The notes beneath the pieces are model-generated. The model searched no databases. It saw nothing but the letters and a program-made list of their open reading frames with translations, and was not told the DNA's origin. Shown in pieces: positions 17,542 to 26,969 of a DNA stretch of 64,000 nucleotides. Both the position numbers and the translations under genes were made by a program. This DNA comes from Bog-113 sp965226755 (GTDB lineage Bacteria > Acidobacteriota > Terriglobia > Bryobacterales > Bryobacteraceae), in contig CBDDDT010000004.1 of assembly GCA_965226755.1 (NCBI GenBank), forward strand, positions 186,001-250,000, given 5' to 3'. The first letter of the stretch is position 1; each line of letters begins with the position of its first letter.

Positions 17542-18552
17542 ATGAAAAAAACACTGCTCGATCAACTTCGCGAAATGACCAAAGTGGTCGCCGATACGGG
17601 GGACTTCGATTCCATTCTGAAGTTCAAACCGCAGGACAGCACCACCAATCCTACTCTGATCACGGCCGCTGCCCAGCTGCCCGCTTACCGGCCTCTGGTG
17701 GATGACGTCCTCAAACAGGCCAAGGACGAACTGGGCGAAAAATCAACGGATCAGGAAGTCGCTAAGCTCGCGTTTAAGCGGCTGGCGGTGGCTTTCGGCC
17801 GCAAGATCCTGGCGATCGTGCCCGGCCGCGTCTCCACCGAAGTGGATGCGCGCCTTTCTTTCGACACGGAAGCGACCATGCAGCAAGCGCGCGAGATCAT
17901 TGCGCAGTACGATCAAGCTGGCGTTTCCCGCGATCGGATTCTGATCAAGATCGCATCGACGTGGGAAGGCATTCAAGCGGCGCGGCAGCTGGAGACCGAA
18001 GGCATTCACTGCAACCTGACGCTGCTGTTCGGAATGCACCAGGCCGTGGCTTGCGCCGAGGCGAAGGTCACTTTGATCTCGCCGTTTGTGGGTCGTATCC
18101 TCGATTGGTACAAGAAAGACACGGGCAAAAACTACGAAGGCGCGGATGACCCGGGTGTGCAGTCCGTCACGGCTATCTACAACTACTACAAGAAATTCGG
18201 TTATCAGACCGTGGTCATGGGAGCGAGCTTCCGCAACATCGGCGAGATCACGTCGCTAGCCGGATGCGATCTGCTCACGATTTCGCCCAAGCTGCTGGAA
18301 GAGCTGGATGGGACCGAAGCGGATCTGCCGCGCATGCTCAACCCGGAGAAGGCGAAGAATCTGGCGATCGATCGGATTCCGATGGACAAACAGACCTTCG
18401 ACCGCATGCATAAGGAAGACCGCATGGCGCACGATAAGCTGGCCGAGGGAATTGAGGGCTTCAGCAAGAGCCTCGCGGAACTTGAACAGTTGCTGGCGCA
18501 TCGTCTTTCCGAACTGGGCGCCAATACGCAGCCGGAACTGGCCGCGCGCTAG
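17542..18552 (+). CDS. tal: Transaldolase
   Basis: The 336-residue enzyme matches the TalB subfamily from end to end: LLDQLREMTKVVADTGDF, DSTTNPTLI, the Schiff-base strand RILIKIASTWEGI with lysine near residue 136, CNLTLLFGMHQAVACAEA, ISPFVGRILDWYK, and VMGASFRNIGEI. It moves a three-carbon unit between sugar phosphates in the non-oxidative pentose phosphate pathway. It is 27 bp downstream of the cas6 gene, possibly one transcript, and is followed by a hairpin with a T-tract. Confidence 0.97.
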   Translation: MKKTLLDQLREMTKVVADTGDFDSILKFKPQDSTTNPTLITAAAQLPAYRPLVDDVLKQAKDELGEKSTDQEVAKLAFKRLAVAFGRKILAIVPGRVSTEVDARLSFDTEATMQQAREIIAQYDQAGVSRDRILIKIASTWEGIQAARQLETEGIHCNLTLLFGMHQAVACAEAKVTLISPFVGRILDWYKKDTGKNYEGADDPGVQSVTAIYNYYKKFGYQTVVMGASFRNIGEITSLAGCDLLTISPKLLEELDGTEADLPRMLNPEKAKNLAIDRIPMDKQTFDRMHKEDRMAHDKLAEGIEGFSKSLAELEQLLAHRLSELGANTQPELAAR

Positions 18553-18574
18553 CCGCGCCGGAGGTTGCAAGCAG

Positions 18575-18663
18575 CGTCGGAGGGTCCGGAGTCTCCGACG
18601 TTGCGGACGCGTGAGAAACCAATAGGGCGGAACGTCAACGGGGCAGACATGCCCCGCCTTTTT
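18575..18663 (+). terminator. Hairpins and rho-independent terminator after tal
   Basis: A perfect 8-bp stem CGTCGGAG / CTCCGACG (18575-18582, 18593-18600) is followed by GGGGCA / TGCCCC (18640-18645, 18650-18655, 4-base loop) and then GCCTTTTTC. The second is the likely terminator for tal. Confidence 0.75.
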
Positions 18664-18703
18664 CTGTTCGAATGAAGCCGGACGACTCGCACCCGGTTTC
18701 CGC

Positions 18704-19375
18704 CTACGGCTCGGCGTCCGCAAACTCCATGGAAATGTGATCGATCGTCGCGGCGCCCTCGCCAACGAGTTGCATTCCGAATTCAATGTCCAGCGCGTCG
18801 TCATCTATGGGCGCATGGATTTGATACGCAGACCACTCGGGTGACGTGATCGGGTGATTTCCCATGTCGTCACGGAAACTTGTGCTGCAATCAATCCGAT
18901 GAACCCGAACCAGAAGACGGGCAAGCCCTTCCGCTTTGACGTCGGCACGAAACGTAAGGTGCTTGCCCCGAAATTTTGACGCATCCACGACTTGATAGAG
19001 GAATGAAAGCGCTACAGACGGGTCGCTCCGGAGCGAGCGGACCGTTGCGCACCGCTGACTCCCGTTACACGCCGCACCGGAAACCACTTTCGCCTCATAA
19101 ATTGGATCGTGGGGTTTCATGAACCATTCCGGGCCGAGCAGCCAAACTGCGGGCGCGGAACCTACGGTCCCCTCGGAAAAGTCGAGATTGCCGAAAACCG
19201 AGCGCATGTGACTGGGCGCTTGGCATTCTCGGGCCAAACCGAAACCGGACGACGCCGCGATACAGGCGATACAGGCGATACAAAAGAGCGTCTCCTTGTG
19301 AACATTGCCCAGCACCTTATCGCAACTTGTAGCAGAATGGACGCGACGCATCCTCCTTTCAACCTGAACCGCCAA
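18704..19375 (-). CDS. Secreted carbohydrate-binding-like protein of unknown function
   Basis: The 223-residue product has an N-terminal hydrophobic stretch (LFCIACIACIAASSGFG) and a jelly-roll-like domain: FGNLDFSEGTVGSAPAVW, FLYQVVDASKFRGKHLTFRADVKAE, LVRVHRIDC, and WSAYQIHAPIDDDALDIEFGM ending IDHISMEF. This pattern resembles domains found alone or beside S41 peptidases in acidobacteria. No enzyme motif is visible. The signal region is encoded by a 9-bp tandem repeat (GATACAGGC, 19259-19282), which gives the repeated CIA residues. The true start may be residue 9 (19351). Confidence 0.7.
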   Translation of the reverse strand: MAVQVERRMRRVHSATSCDKVLGNVHKETLFCIACIACIAASSGFGLARECQAPSHMRSVFGNLDFSEGTVGSAPAVWLLGPEWFMKPHDPIYEAKVVSGAACNGSQRCATVRSLRSDPSVALSFLYQVVDASKFRGKHLTFRADVKAEGLARLLVRVHRIDCSTSFRDDMGNHPITSPEWSAYQIHAPIDDDALDIEFGMQLVGEGAATIDHISMEFADAEP

Positions 19376-19540
19376 CCTTTGAGCCTTCTCTGCCGCAGCA
19401 GTCCGCGCTTATTTCCTCGCTCCATCTTCATTGCCCGCTAAAGATTCCTCTCCGTTCTTCCGATCAGAAAACCAATCGTCGATAGCGGAAAACGCGGATC
19501 CGCCGACAGGTCTTTTTTGGAGAGCACAGGAATCAAGCAG

Positions 19541-20767
19541 ATGAAAAACAGAATCGCCCTGATCTTTCTCTTTGCGGGAATATTCGCAGCTCAGTCTCAA
19601 GCGCAACCGGATGTGGTGCGCAACTATGGCCAGGGTGGCCGGGTGGATTGGTGTCCTACCAGCAACAAGATCGCCTTTGATGAATCGATAACGGACCCGT
19701 CCGGCAAGACAGGCACATGGTTCGATGTGATGACGGCCGACATCAGCCCGAGCGGCGTTCTCTCCAACTTCAACGATCTCAGTTTCAACAGCCCTTACAT
19801 TCCCGCGCACCCGCGGCGGCACGTCGGGAACCCGGCTTTTTCGATGGATTGCAACCTGATGGCGATCCAGGTGGAAAGCGACTCCGAACCGTGCGCGACG
19901 GCGTCGGATCCCTCCCATTGCGAAGAAGACGCGGGACCGGGCAACGGCCTCTATAACGACGTGTATATCTGCGGTCTGAATACGAAGCGAACCGCTTTCA
20001 CCGGTTGCAGCCAGGTCACGCATGTCAGCACCGCGCCGGTTGTTCAGTTCGCGGAGGCAGGCGGGGTCCTGCACACCGTGTTCTCGCATGACAGCCCCTC
20101 CTCGCGCGTGTGCTGGGGCGAGATGACGAGCATCGGTTCGATGATCGGGACAGATTCCAAGGGTATCTGGCAGATCGGTTGTTCCGAACTGAGGTACACC
20201 GGCGGAGTGCTCTCCGAAATCGGCGGCGCCTCCTATGTTCAGCCGACAGTTGCGGGAGGCCAGCAGAAGTTTTATGAGTTCGGCGCTTCGGGCGGCAACT
20301 TCGGGTCCACGTATGGTTTCCACGACGATGGCTGGCTCTACTTTGTGGGCAATCTAAAAGCCGGACAGGAAGGGAACGACTATAACCTTTATCGTTACAA
20401 CTGGTATCACGGCATCCTTCAGCCTCTCACCGCCGATACGGACGTCTGGAACGAACTGCCCCACATTGCGCCAAACGGCCAGCAACTCATCTGGAGCAGC
20501 GTGCGGGACAACCCGGCATGGACAAATTCCCCAAGCCAGCAGCCGCTACTCGATATCTGGAGCATGCAACTGCCGGCGCCTACCGACTTTACGAGTCTGG
20601 GGTCCGACTTCGTCAGCCTCACCAGTTTCAATGTTCCCGGAAGTCCGGAGTACTCGCCCATCCGCCTTTCGATGGCCGATCAGGCGTGGAATCCGGACGG
20701 CTCCAGCTTCATCGTGTGCGCCGCGCACCCGGAACTGGAAGGCATCATTTATATGAGAGTGAAGTAG
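19541..20767 (+). CDS. Secreted PD40/TolB-like beta-propeller protein
   Basis: From the ATG at 19541 the product has 408 residues: a signal peptide (MKNRIALIFLFAGIFAAQSQAQ) and then repeated propeller blades with the PD40 look (GGRVDWCPTSNKIAFDES, MDCNLMAIQ, WNELPHIAPNGQQLIWSSVRDN, ADQAWNPDGSSFIV). TolB-like propellers bind proteins or sugars in the periplasm; no catalytic residues are evident. An upstream ATG at 19517 would add eight residues before the leader and is less likely. Confidence 0.82.
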   Translation: MKNRIALIFLFAGIFAAQSQAQPDVVRNYGQGGRVDWCPTSNKIAFDESITDPSGKTGTWFDVMTADISPSGVLSNFNDLSFNSPYIPAHPRRHVGNPAFSMDCNLMAIQVESDSEPCATASDPSHCEEDAGPGNGLYNDVYICGLNTKRTAFTGCSQVTHVSTAPVVQFAEAGGVLHTVFSHDSPSSRVCWGEMTSIGSMIGTDSKGIWQIGCSELRYTGGVLSEIGGASYVQPTVAGGQQKFYEFGASGGNFGSTYGFHDDGWLYFVGNLKAGQEGNDYNLYRYNWYHGILQPLTADTDVWNELPHIAPNGQQLIWSSVRDNPAWTNSPSQQPLLDIWSMQLPAPTDFTSLGSDFVSLTSFNVPGSPEYSPIRLSMADQAWNPDGSSFIVCAAHPELEGIIYMRVK

Positions 20768-20789
20768 CTCCCTGGATGGAGAGGGGATG

Positions 20790-20822
20790 GCCCCGCGCGC
20801 GGAGAAGATTCGCTCGCGGGGC
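20790..20822. terminator. Hairpin between convergent genes
   Basis: Arms GCCCCGCG (20790-20797) and CGCGGGGC (20815-20822) pair perfectly around a 17-base loop, followed by ATATTT. It lies between the convergent PD40 and VWA genes. The T-tract is weak. Confidence 0.45.
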
Positions 20823-20852
20823 ATATTTGATGACTGGCGACGCGTGATAGAT

Positions 20853-21989
20853 CTAGGAGGGGTTTCGTTTGGGAGCGCTGGGCGCGTTCTGAGTCGCGTA
20901 ATAACCCTTCTTGGCCTGCACCGATAACTCGGAATTTCTGGGGCGGATTTCTATTTCGCGGTATTCCCCATTGCGGTCCGGGTTCGTCGACTTGTACGCC
21001 AGCGAGTATTGGCTGCGCATTTCGGCCTGGAGTTCCGCGAACGCATCCGCCAGCGTGTGATCTTTGCTCACTTTGAACATGCGTCCGCCGGTTTCCTTGG
21101 ACAACTTTTCCAGATCTTCCACGCCGTTCATCGGCTCGGAACCCCGCCCACGTTGGGAGGCTTTCGGGTCGGAGTAGTAGATGCTGTAGAGAATCGTGTC
21201 GGCACGTTGAGCGGATTCCACGGCCTGCCCGCGCGTATAGTAACTGCCCCGGTCCTCACCGTCGGTGATCAGAAGCAGGGCCTTGCGACCTTGTTTGTGA
21301 GCGACCTCTTCGGTGCAAGCCAGGTAGATCGCGTCGAATAATAAAGTCCCCTTCATTTTGCCGTGGTTCGGGCCGCCTGACCCCGGATTGCGGGAGCCGC
21401 CGCGATTTCCTCCCCCACGGCCCATGCCGCCGCCTGGCCAACTCAGGCCGCCGCCGCCCGGCCACCCAGTTCCTCCTCCGCCGCCATTTCCGCCGTTTCC
21501 ATATCCCCCGCGCCGGGACATCTCGGTCGGCGCATCCACCTTGAGGGAGTCGAGTCCGGCTCGCAATTTGGGAACAGAACTCGTGAAGTCCTGCACCAGG
21601 AGCGTGTCTTTCCCGAAAGCGAGCAGGAAAGCTTCGTCGTGCGGTCGAATGACATTAGAAAAAAATGCGGAACCGGCTTCCCGTTCGGTGTCTATCAGGT
21701 TCGTCTGGCTCCGGCTGACGTCTACGAGCATTCCCAATTCGAACGGAAGATCCACTTCCCGCGAGAAATGGGCGATGCTCTGCGCTTTTCCGTCTTCAAA
21801 CAGAAGGAAATCATCCTTGGTGAGGTTGGGAACCAGTTCGCCATTGGAAGCTTTCCGGACGGAAAAGACGACGTTCACCAGATCGACGTCGACGCGAATT
21901 ACGGGAGACGCATCCTGTTCCTGAGCGCGCAGCCCCAGGCCGCCGGCAAGGATCGAGCCCAAAGTGAGGGAGAAGTTTCGACGTGTCAC
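20853..21989 (-). CDS. VWFA-related acidobacterial secreted protein with glycine-rich insert
   Basis: The 378-residue protein has an N-terminal leader with a twin-arginine-like RRNFSLTLG, then the 'VWFA-related acidobacterial domain' pattern: VIRVDVDLVNVVFSVRKASNGELVPNLTKDDFLLFEDGKAQ, MLVDVSRSQTN (metal-site DxSxS), ALLLITDGEDRGS, and EMRSQYSLAYKSTNPDRNGEYREIEI. Residues about 160-212 are a glycine/proline-rich run inserted in the VWA fold. Such proteins are secreted and abundant in Solibacter relatives; partners are unknown. It is transcribed toward the PD40 gene and lies 85 bp downstream of the Cpx-like kinase. Confidence 0.88.
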   Translation of the reverse strand: MTRRNFSLTLGSILAGGLGLRAQEQDASPVIRVDVDLVNVVFSVRKASNGELVPNLTKDDFLLFEDGKAQSIAHFSREVDLPFELGMLVDVSRSQTNLIDTEREAGSAFFSNVIRPHDEAFLLAFGKDTLLVQDFTSSVPKLRAGLDSLKVDAPTEMSRRGGYGNGGNGGGGGTGWPGGGGLSWPGGGMGRGGGNRGGSRNPGSGGPNHGKMKGTLLFDAIYLACTEEVAHKQGRKALLLITDGEDRGSYYTRGQAVESAQRADTILYSIYYSDPKASQRGRGSEPMNGVEDLEKLSKETGGRMFKVSKDHTLADAFAELQAEMRSQYSLAYKSTNPDRNGEYREIEIRPRNSELSVQAKKGYYATQNAPSAPKRNPS

Positions 21990-22074
21990 GGTGAAGAATG
22001 GATCAAAGGGAAAGATGCGGCCCTAAGTGCGAGGGTTACACCATTTCATCTGGGTCCAGGCCGGAACACGAATC

Positions 22075-23469
22075 TTAGGAGGCGCGGAACCGGATCCCGC
22101 TGCGGCTGGCGACCTCGGGCAGTTTCGTGGGCAGCTCAATCTGCACTTCGAATCCGCCGCCGGAGCAATTGGTGGCGCGCACGACGCCGCCATGCGCGGC
22201 GACCACGTGCTGGGTGATCGCGAGTCCCAGTCCGGCACCGCCGCTATCGCGATCGCGGGCGTCGTTGACGCGGTAGAAAGGCTCGAAGAGGTGCGGCAGC
22301 GCGTTCTCCGGGACGCCGGTTCCCTGATCGCGCACGGTAATCAGAGTGCGGGCGCCTTCGCCCCGCCGGAGATCGATAGTCACGGCGGTCGATTCAGGCG
22401 TATAGCGGATCGCATTCCGCACGACGTTCTCGATCGCGCTGCGCAGCAGTTCCCGATCCCCCGTCACGAGAGCGGGACGGCCGCTCTCGACCACCACGCG
22501 CCGGTTCTTGCCGCTCGCTTCGAAATCGGCATCCTCGGCGACGTCGCGCACCAAGTTGGCGAGATCGAAAAGTTTTCGCGCGCCTGGATTCAGCTGTTCG
22601 GTGCGGGCCACGCGCAGGATCTGGCCGATCAGGCTGTTGAGACGTTCCGCTTCCTGTTCAATCCGGTTCAGCATAGGCTCGGCGTTCAAGCCCGCTTTGC
22701 GGCGCGCGATCTCGAGGGCCAGTTGCAGGCGGGCCAGGGGAGATCGCAGCTCGTGCGAGATGTCCCCCAGCAGCCTCTGCTGCGTCAGCACCAGTTTTTG
22801 AATCTGGGCGGCCATGTTGTCGAAATCGCGGGCCAAGTCTTCGAATTCGTCACCGCGATTGAAAGGGCGCGCCGTTCCCACGCGAACTTGTAAGTTGCCC
22901 GCCGCAAACTCGCGCGCGACGGCCCGCAGTTGGGTGAGAGGCGACGATACGTAGCGGGCGAACGCCACGCAAATGAGAGCCGCCGCGAGAAGTCCCAGGA
23001 GCAAGCGGGACCACAAAGGAAGCGGGTGCGGCATGAGGTGGAAATTGCGCTGCCGGGCAAGCGCGCGCACAAATACGAAAGACTTGCCCGCGACTTTGAC
23101 CTTCAACCCGGCGAAAGTGTCGGGTGGAACAATCTCCAGCTCGACGGCGCCGCTGGTGAGCGTGCGCTTCACCAGTTCGTCGATGGCGGCCGGCGCCGCG
23201 TTCCCGGAGAGCTCATGGCCGGCGTCGTCGAACAGGAACCGTGGGTGCGGAGCTCGGGCGAGGTGTGCGGCAAGGCCGGCCGCGCCGCCGTGCGTCCAGG
23301 CCTGCGCCGCGGCTTGGGCCTGGGATTCGATGGCGTCGTGCGAAACCGTGACGGAGCGGGAGAAAGTGAACTCCGGGTCCGTCACCATCATGACGAGCAC
23401 TCCCAGCCCCAGCACGACGATGGCGGTGCCGAGGTACCAGGCGAAAACCCGCCAGAACAGACCCTTCAT
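22075..23469 (-). CDS. Sensor histidine kinase, CpxA-like
   Basis: The 464-residue kinase has a first transmembrane helix (about 8-28), a periplasmic sensor part (30-150), a second helix (about 152-172), a HAMP domain (about 173-225), the H-box GDISHELRSPLARLQ with His239, and an ATPase domain with IENVVRNAIRYTPE (N box), VRDQGTGVPE (G1) and GGAGLGLAI (G2). It phosphorylates the OmpR-type regulator encoded two bases upstream. CpxA-like kinases sense envelope stress; the ligand here is unknown. Confidence 0.94.
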   Translation of the reverse strand: MKGLFWRVFAWYLGTAIVVLGLGVLVMMVTDPEFTFSRSVTVSHDAIESQAQAAAQAWTHGGAAGLAAHLARAPHPRFLFDDAGHELSGNAAPAAIDELVKRTLTSGAVELEIVPPDTFAGLKVKVAGKSFVFVRALARQRNFHLMPHPLPLWSRLLLGLLAAALICVAFARYVSSPLTQLRAVAREFAAGNLQVRVGTARPFNRGDEFEDLARDFDNMAAQIQKLVLTQQRLLGDISHELRSPLARLQLALEIARRKAGLNAEPMLNRIEQEAERLNSLIGQILRVARTEQLNPGARKLFDLANLVRDVAEDADFEASGKNRRVVVESGRPALVTGDRELLRSAIENVVRNAIRYTPESTAVTIDLRRGEGARTLITVRDQGTGVPENALPHLFEPFYRVNDARDRDSGGAGLGLAITQHVVAAHGGVVRATNCSGGGFEVQIELPTKLPEVASRSGIRFRAS

Positions 23470-23471
23470 TT

Positions 23472-24188
23472 TCAGGGCTCGAGGACGGTTCGCTCGTTGC
23501 CTGAGTAAATGTAGCCAGTGCCGCGCACGCTCTTGATCCGCTCGATCCCGTTCACGCGGGACCCCAGTTTCTTGCGGACGCTGGAGACGTGGTTATCGAT
23601 GCTGCGGTCGAAAACGGAGAACTCGCGGCCCAGCACGGCCCGGAACAATTCCTCTCGAGTGACGACCTGACCGGCGGCGACCAGCAAGACGCGGAGGAGA
23701 TCGAATTCCGCCGAAGTGAGATCCACCAGCTCGCCATCCACGCGCACGGTGCGGGTGCGCGGATCGAGAGTGATATCGCCGGCCTGCACCAGATTCTCAG
23801 CAGCGGCGGCGGGGGCGTGCGTCCGGCGCAGGATGGCGCGGATTCTGGCGAGCAGCTCGCGCGGATGAAAGGGTTTGGGCAGGTAGTCGTCGGCGCCGCT
23901 TTCTAGGCCCGCAATGCGATCGGTGTCGTGGCCTCGGGCGGTCAGCATCAGAACCGGGGTGGCGACGTCTTTGCGGAGCGCCCGCAGAACCTCGAGCCCG
24001 TTGCGGCCGGGCAGCATGACGTCCAGCACGATCAACGAATAATGCCCGCTAAGCGCCCGCGCTAACCCGGCATCCCCGTTATGGACCGCTTCGACCGAGA
24101 ATCCTTCCGAGGTCAGCAGTTCTTTCAACAAATCGGTGAAGCCGATGTCGTCGTCAATGATCAGGAGGGGAGCGGTCGCGAGTTCCAC
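23472..24188 (-). CDS. OmpR-family response regulator, CpxR-like
   Basis: The 238-residue protein has a receiver domain (LLIIDDDIGFTDLL; phosphoacceptor Asp56 in SLIVLDVMLPG; LMLTARG; Lys in PKPFHPREL) and an OmpR winged helix (VDLTSAEFDLLRVLLVAAGQVVTREEL to SSVRKKLGSRVNGIERIKSVRGTGYIY). It leads the operon with the kinase two bases downstream. An inverted repeat TTGTA-N8-TACAA lies immediately upstream, a candidate own-promoter site. Confidence 0.95.
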   Translation of the reverse strand: MELATAPLLIIDDDIGFTDLLKELLTSEGFSVEAVHNGDAGLARALSGHYSLIVLDVMLPGRNGLEVLRALRKDVATPVLMLTARGHDTDRIAGLESGADDYLPKPFHPRELLARIRAILRRTHAPAAAAENLVQAGDITLDPRTRTVRVDGELVDLTSAEFDLLRVLLVAAGQVVTREELFRAVLGREFSVFDRSIDNHVSSVRKKLGSRVNGIERIKSVRGTGYIYSGNERTVLEP

Positions 24189-24199
24189 AGGAACCTAAA

Positions 24200-24217
24200 T
24201 TGTACCTAGTTTTACAA
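24200..24217 (-). promoter_or_regulatory. Inverted repeat upstream of the response regulator gene
   Basis: TTGTA (24200-24204) and TACAA (24213-24217) flank eight bases, 12 bp before the regulator's start. In the divergent gap to the kelch gene it could be an autoregulatory operator; the arms are only five bases long. Confidence 0.3.
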
Positions 24218-24333
24218 GCTTGGCTTAGAGGCGGCAGCCAGCCTCTCCTGTCAACGGCGGGTTGTCTTCCTGCTTCGCTGCGTGGTAGACTTCTGCCGCG
24301 AACCTTCGCATCACCCCAAACCCAACCTAACCT

Positions 24334-25785
24334 ATGTCTATCCTCCGATTCGTTCCTCATTCCTTTCTCGCGCTCGGCTTGCTGCTTTCCGCGGCAGGGC
24401 CCGCGCAGTCTCAAACATGGCAGCCCCTCACGCACCCCGCTCCGTTTTTCGCCAGCAGCCCGCTCTTATTAACGGACGGCACGGTGATGGTGCAGCAAGG
24501 CAATGCGTGGTGGAAGCTCACGCCCGATAATCTAGGCAGCTACGTGGACGGCACGTGGTCCAAGCTGGCGGCGATGCCTGACAATTACAACCCGCTGTAT
24601 TTCGCCTCGGCCGTTCTCCCGGACGGGCGCGTGGTGGTCAATGGAGGGGAATACAACAACGGCAGCCAGGTCGAGACGAATATGGGAGCGATCTACGATC
24701 CGGTGGCCAATACCTGGACCGCGCTGGCTGGCCCCGCGGGCTGGGCCAATATCGGCGACGCGCAGAGCGTCGTTCTGGCCAATGGGACTTACATGCTGGG
24801 GAACTGCTGTTCGTCGGAGGCCGCGCTGCTCGACGCCACGACTCTGACCTGGACCGTGACCGGCGCCGGTAAAGCCGATGTCGATTCCGAAGAGGGCTGG
24901 ACTTTGCTCCAGGACGGCACGGTTCTCACGGTGGACGTCAGCAACCCCCATCCCGACCATTCGGAACGCTATCTGCCCGCGTCGGGCAAGTGGGTGAGCG
25001 CCGGCAGCACCATCGTAAACCTGGTGAACACCTCGCAATTTGAGATCGGGCCGGCGATGTTGCGGCCGGACGGCACTGTTTTCGCTGCGGGCGCCACGCA
25101 ATTCACGTCTGTATACCACCCCGGCGTTGACGGCAAGACGGGGACGTGGGTCCCTGGTCCGGATTTCCCGGTCATCGCGGGCGTCGGGCAGTTGGACAGC
25201 GCGGACGGACCTTCGGCGCTTCTGCCGGACGGAAATGTGCTGATCGCGACCAGCCCGGGCGTTTACTTTCCGCCGACCTACTTTTTCGAGTTCGACGGCA
25301 CAAATCTGAATGCCGAGCCCGCCACGCCGAACGCTCCCAACATCCCTTCTTATGCGGAGCGCTTGCTGGTCCTTCCGACTGGCCAGGTGCTCTCGACCGA
25401 CGGCTCCAAGCAAGTGGAGATCTACACCTCGCCCGGAGTTCCCGAGGCGGGCTGGGCGCCGATTATCGGCTCGGCGCCGACGACGGTGACGCACGGGAAC
25501 ACCTACCCGATTTCGGGCCGCCAGTTCAACGGCCTCTCCCAAGCCGTAGGCTACGGAGACGATTATCAGGCCGCGACCAACTACCCGCTGGTGTCGATCA
25601 CCATGCAGGCGACCGGGCACGTTTTCTTTTGCCGCACGCATGACCACAGCACGATGAGCGTGGCGCCGAAGGCGAAATCGGCGACCCAATTCGATGTGCC
25701 CGCGAATATTGAGCTCGGCGCGGGCGATCTGGTGGTCATCGCGAACGGCATCCCGTCGAAGCCGGTGACCGTCACCATCAACTAA
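24334..25785 (+). CDS. Secreted kelch-repeat/galactose-oxidase-like protein
   Basis: The 483-residue product starts with a signal peptide (ALGLLLSAAGPAQSQ). Kelch blades follow, such as LPDGRVVVNGGEYNNG, MGAIYDPVANTWTAL, LLQDGTVLTVD and MLRPDGTVFAAGA. The end (YPISGRQFNGLSQAVGYGDDYQAATNYPL to GHVFFCRTHDHSTMSVAP) resembles the E-set domain of galactose-oxidase-like proteins. The copper ligands and Cys-Tyr pair of true galactose oxidase are not apparent to me, so an enzymatic role is not claimed. It may bind extracellular sugar polymers. Confidence 0.82.
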   Translation: MSILRFVPHSFLALGLLLSAAGPAQSQTWQPLTHPAPFFASSPLLLTDGTVMVQQGNAWWKLTPDNLGSYVDGTWSKLAAMPDNYNPLYFASAVLPDGRVVVNGGEYNNGSQVETNMGAIYDPVANTWTALAGPAGWANIGDAQSVVLANGTYMLGNCCSSEAALLDATTLTWTVTGAGKADVDSEEGWTLLQDGTVLTVDVSNPHPDHSERYLPASGKWVSAGSTIVNLVNTSQFEIGPAMLRPDGTVFAAGATQFTSVYHPGVDGKTGTWVPGPDFPVIAGVGQLDSADGPSALLPDGNVLIATSPGVYFPPTYFFEFDGTNLNAEPATPNAPNIPSYAERLLVLPTGQVLSTDGSKQVEIYTSPGVPEAGWAPIIGSAPTTVTHGNTYPISGRQFNGLSQAVGYGDDYQAATNYPLVSITMQATGHVFFCRTHDHSTMSVAPKAKSATQFDVPANIELGAGDLVVIANGIPSKPVTVTIN

Positions 25786-25838
25786 GGCGGATTCCGGGGG
25801 AAGTCAGGGAGCGCCGCGATGTGCGAAACTAATCGCGC

Positions 25839-26969
25839 ATGCTCCCTGCCGCCCTGGCCGCCGGCGAAGGAATTCTCCGTCTCGTGCCCACGTGGGTGCC
25901 TCGCGCTCTTCAAAAGCCGGGAGGCCGTCTGAGGCTGGATCCCCGAGACCTCTATGCGCTGGGCGCGCATCGGGGCGGAATTGACGAGCGTTGGCTTTGT
26001 TCCACCACAATCGCCCAAAACGGGCCGGAGACGCCCGACGACGAGGGCCTCAGCTTCATCCATCACGAGGGTCAGCGCATGCCGCTGAGCGAGGCCGTGC
26101 TGACGCTGCGCGAGCCGTGGGAAGTGCTCTGTAAGCTCTTCGATAACTCCGTTCCGATCGCCCACCACATGCATCAATCCGACGCGCAGGCGGCTCTGGT
26201 CGGAAAACGCGGCAAGCCGGAGGCTTATTACTTCCCGCCGCAATATAACGCCATCGTGCATGCGTTTCCGTATACCTTTTTCGGCCTGGAACCCGGCACG
26301 ACCCGATCGCAGGTTTGCGATTGCCTGGCGCGCTGGAGCCAAGGGGACAACGGCATTCTGGACCACTCCCGCGCTTATCGTCTGGAACCCGGCACGGGCT
26401 GGCAAGTCGACTGCGGGATTTTGCACGCGCCGGGCACGCTGGTCACCTATGAGCCGCAGCGCAACTCCGATGTCGGCGCGTTTTTTCAATCGATGGTGTG
26501 GGGTCAGCCGATGCCGTGGGAGTCGCTGGTCAGGGACGTTCCGGACGAGTTTCGCGGTGATCTGGACTATATCGTCGGGCAACTCGATTGGGAGGCAAAC
26601 GTCGATCCGTTCTTCAAGCGGCGCTGTTTCCGTCCGCCCCGGCAGGCCAATGCGCAGGAGAAGTGGATCGTGTATGGAAGCCCGAATTTTTCGGCGAAGG
26701 AGTTAACGGTCGGTCCCGGGCAGACCGCCGTGGTTCGCGATCCGGCCGCTTACGGCGCGCTGGTGGTGCAGGGCCGCGGCACGTTTGGACCGCTCGAAGC
26801 CGAAGCCCCGGCGCTGATCCGCTACGGCCAGAATACGCGGGACGAATTTTTCGTCACCGGCGCGGCCGCGCGGGAGGGAGTGCGCGCCGTCAACACCGGA
26901 GCGGAGCCACTGGTCATTCTCAAGCATTTCGCGCCCGGCAACCCCGAGGCGGAAGGATATCTCGTATGA
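25839..26969 (+). CDS. Cupin-type phosphomannose-isomerase-like protein
   Basis: The 376-residue protein has a metal-cupin core: NSVPIAHHMHQSDAQAAL with GKRGKPEAYYF, the HxH-GKxE pattern of type I mannose-6-phosphate-isomerase-like cupins, then GWQVDCGILHAPGTLVTYEP with the second histidine, and a C-terminal beta-barrel ending EPLVILKHFAPGNPEAEGYLV. It probably isomerises or binds a sugar. The next gene, a TIM-barrel isomerase, overlaps by four bases, so both likely act on one carbohydrate. The exact substrate cannot be read from sequence. Confidence 0.75.
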   Translation: MLPAALAAGEGILRLVPTWVPRALQKPGGRLRLDPRDLYALGAHRGGIDERWLCSTTIAQNGPETPDDEGLSFIHHEGQRMPLSEAVLTLREPWEVLCKLFDNSVPIAHHMHQSDAQAALVGKRGKPEAYYFPPQYNAIVHAFPYTFFGLEPGTTRSQVCDCLARWSQGDNGILDHSRAYRLEPGTGWQVDCGILHAPGTLVTYEPQRNSDVGAFFQSMVWGQPMPWESLVRDVPDEFRGDLDYIVGQLDWEANVDPFFKRRCFRPPRQANAQEKWIVYGSPNFSAKELTVGPGQTAVVRDPAAYGALVVQGRGTFGPLEAEAPALIRYGQNTRDEFFVTGAAAREGVRAVNTGAEPLVILKHFAPGNPEAEGYLV

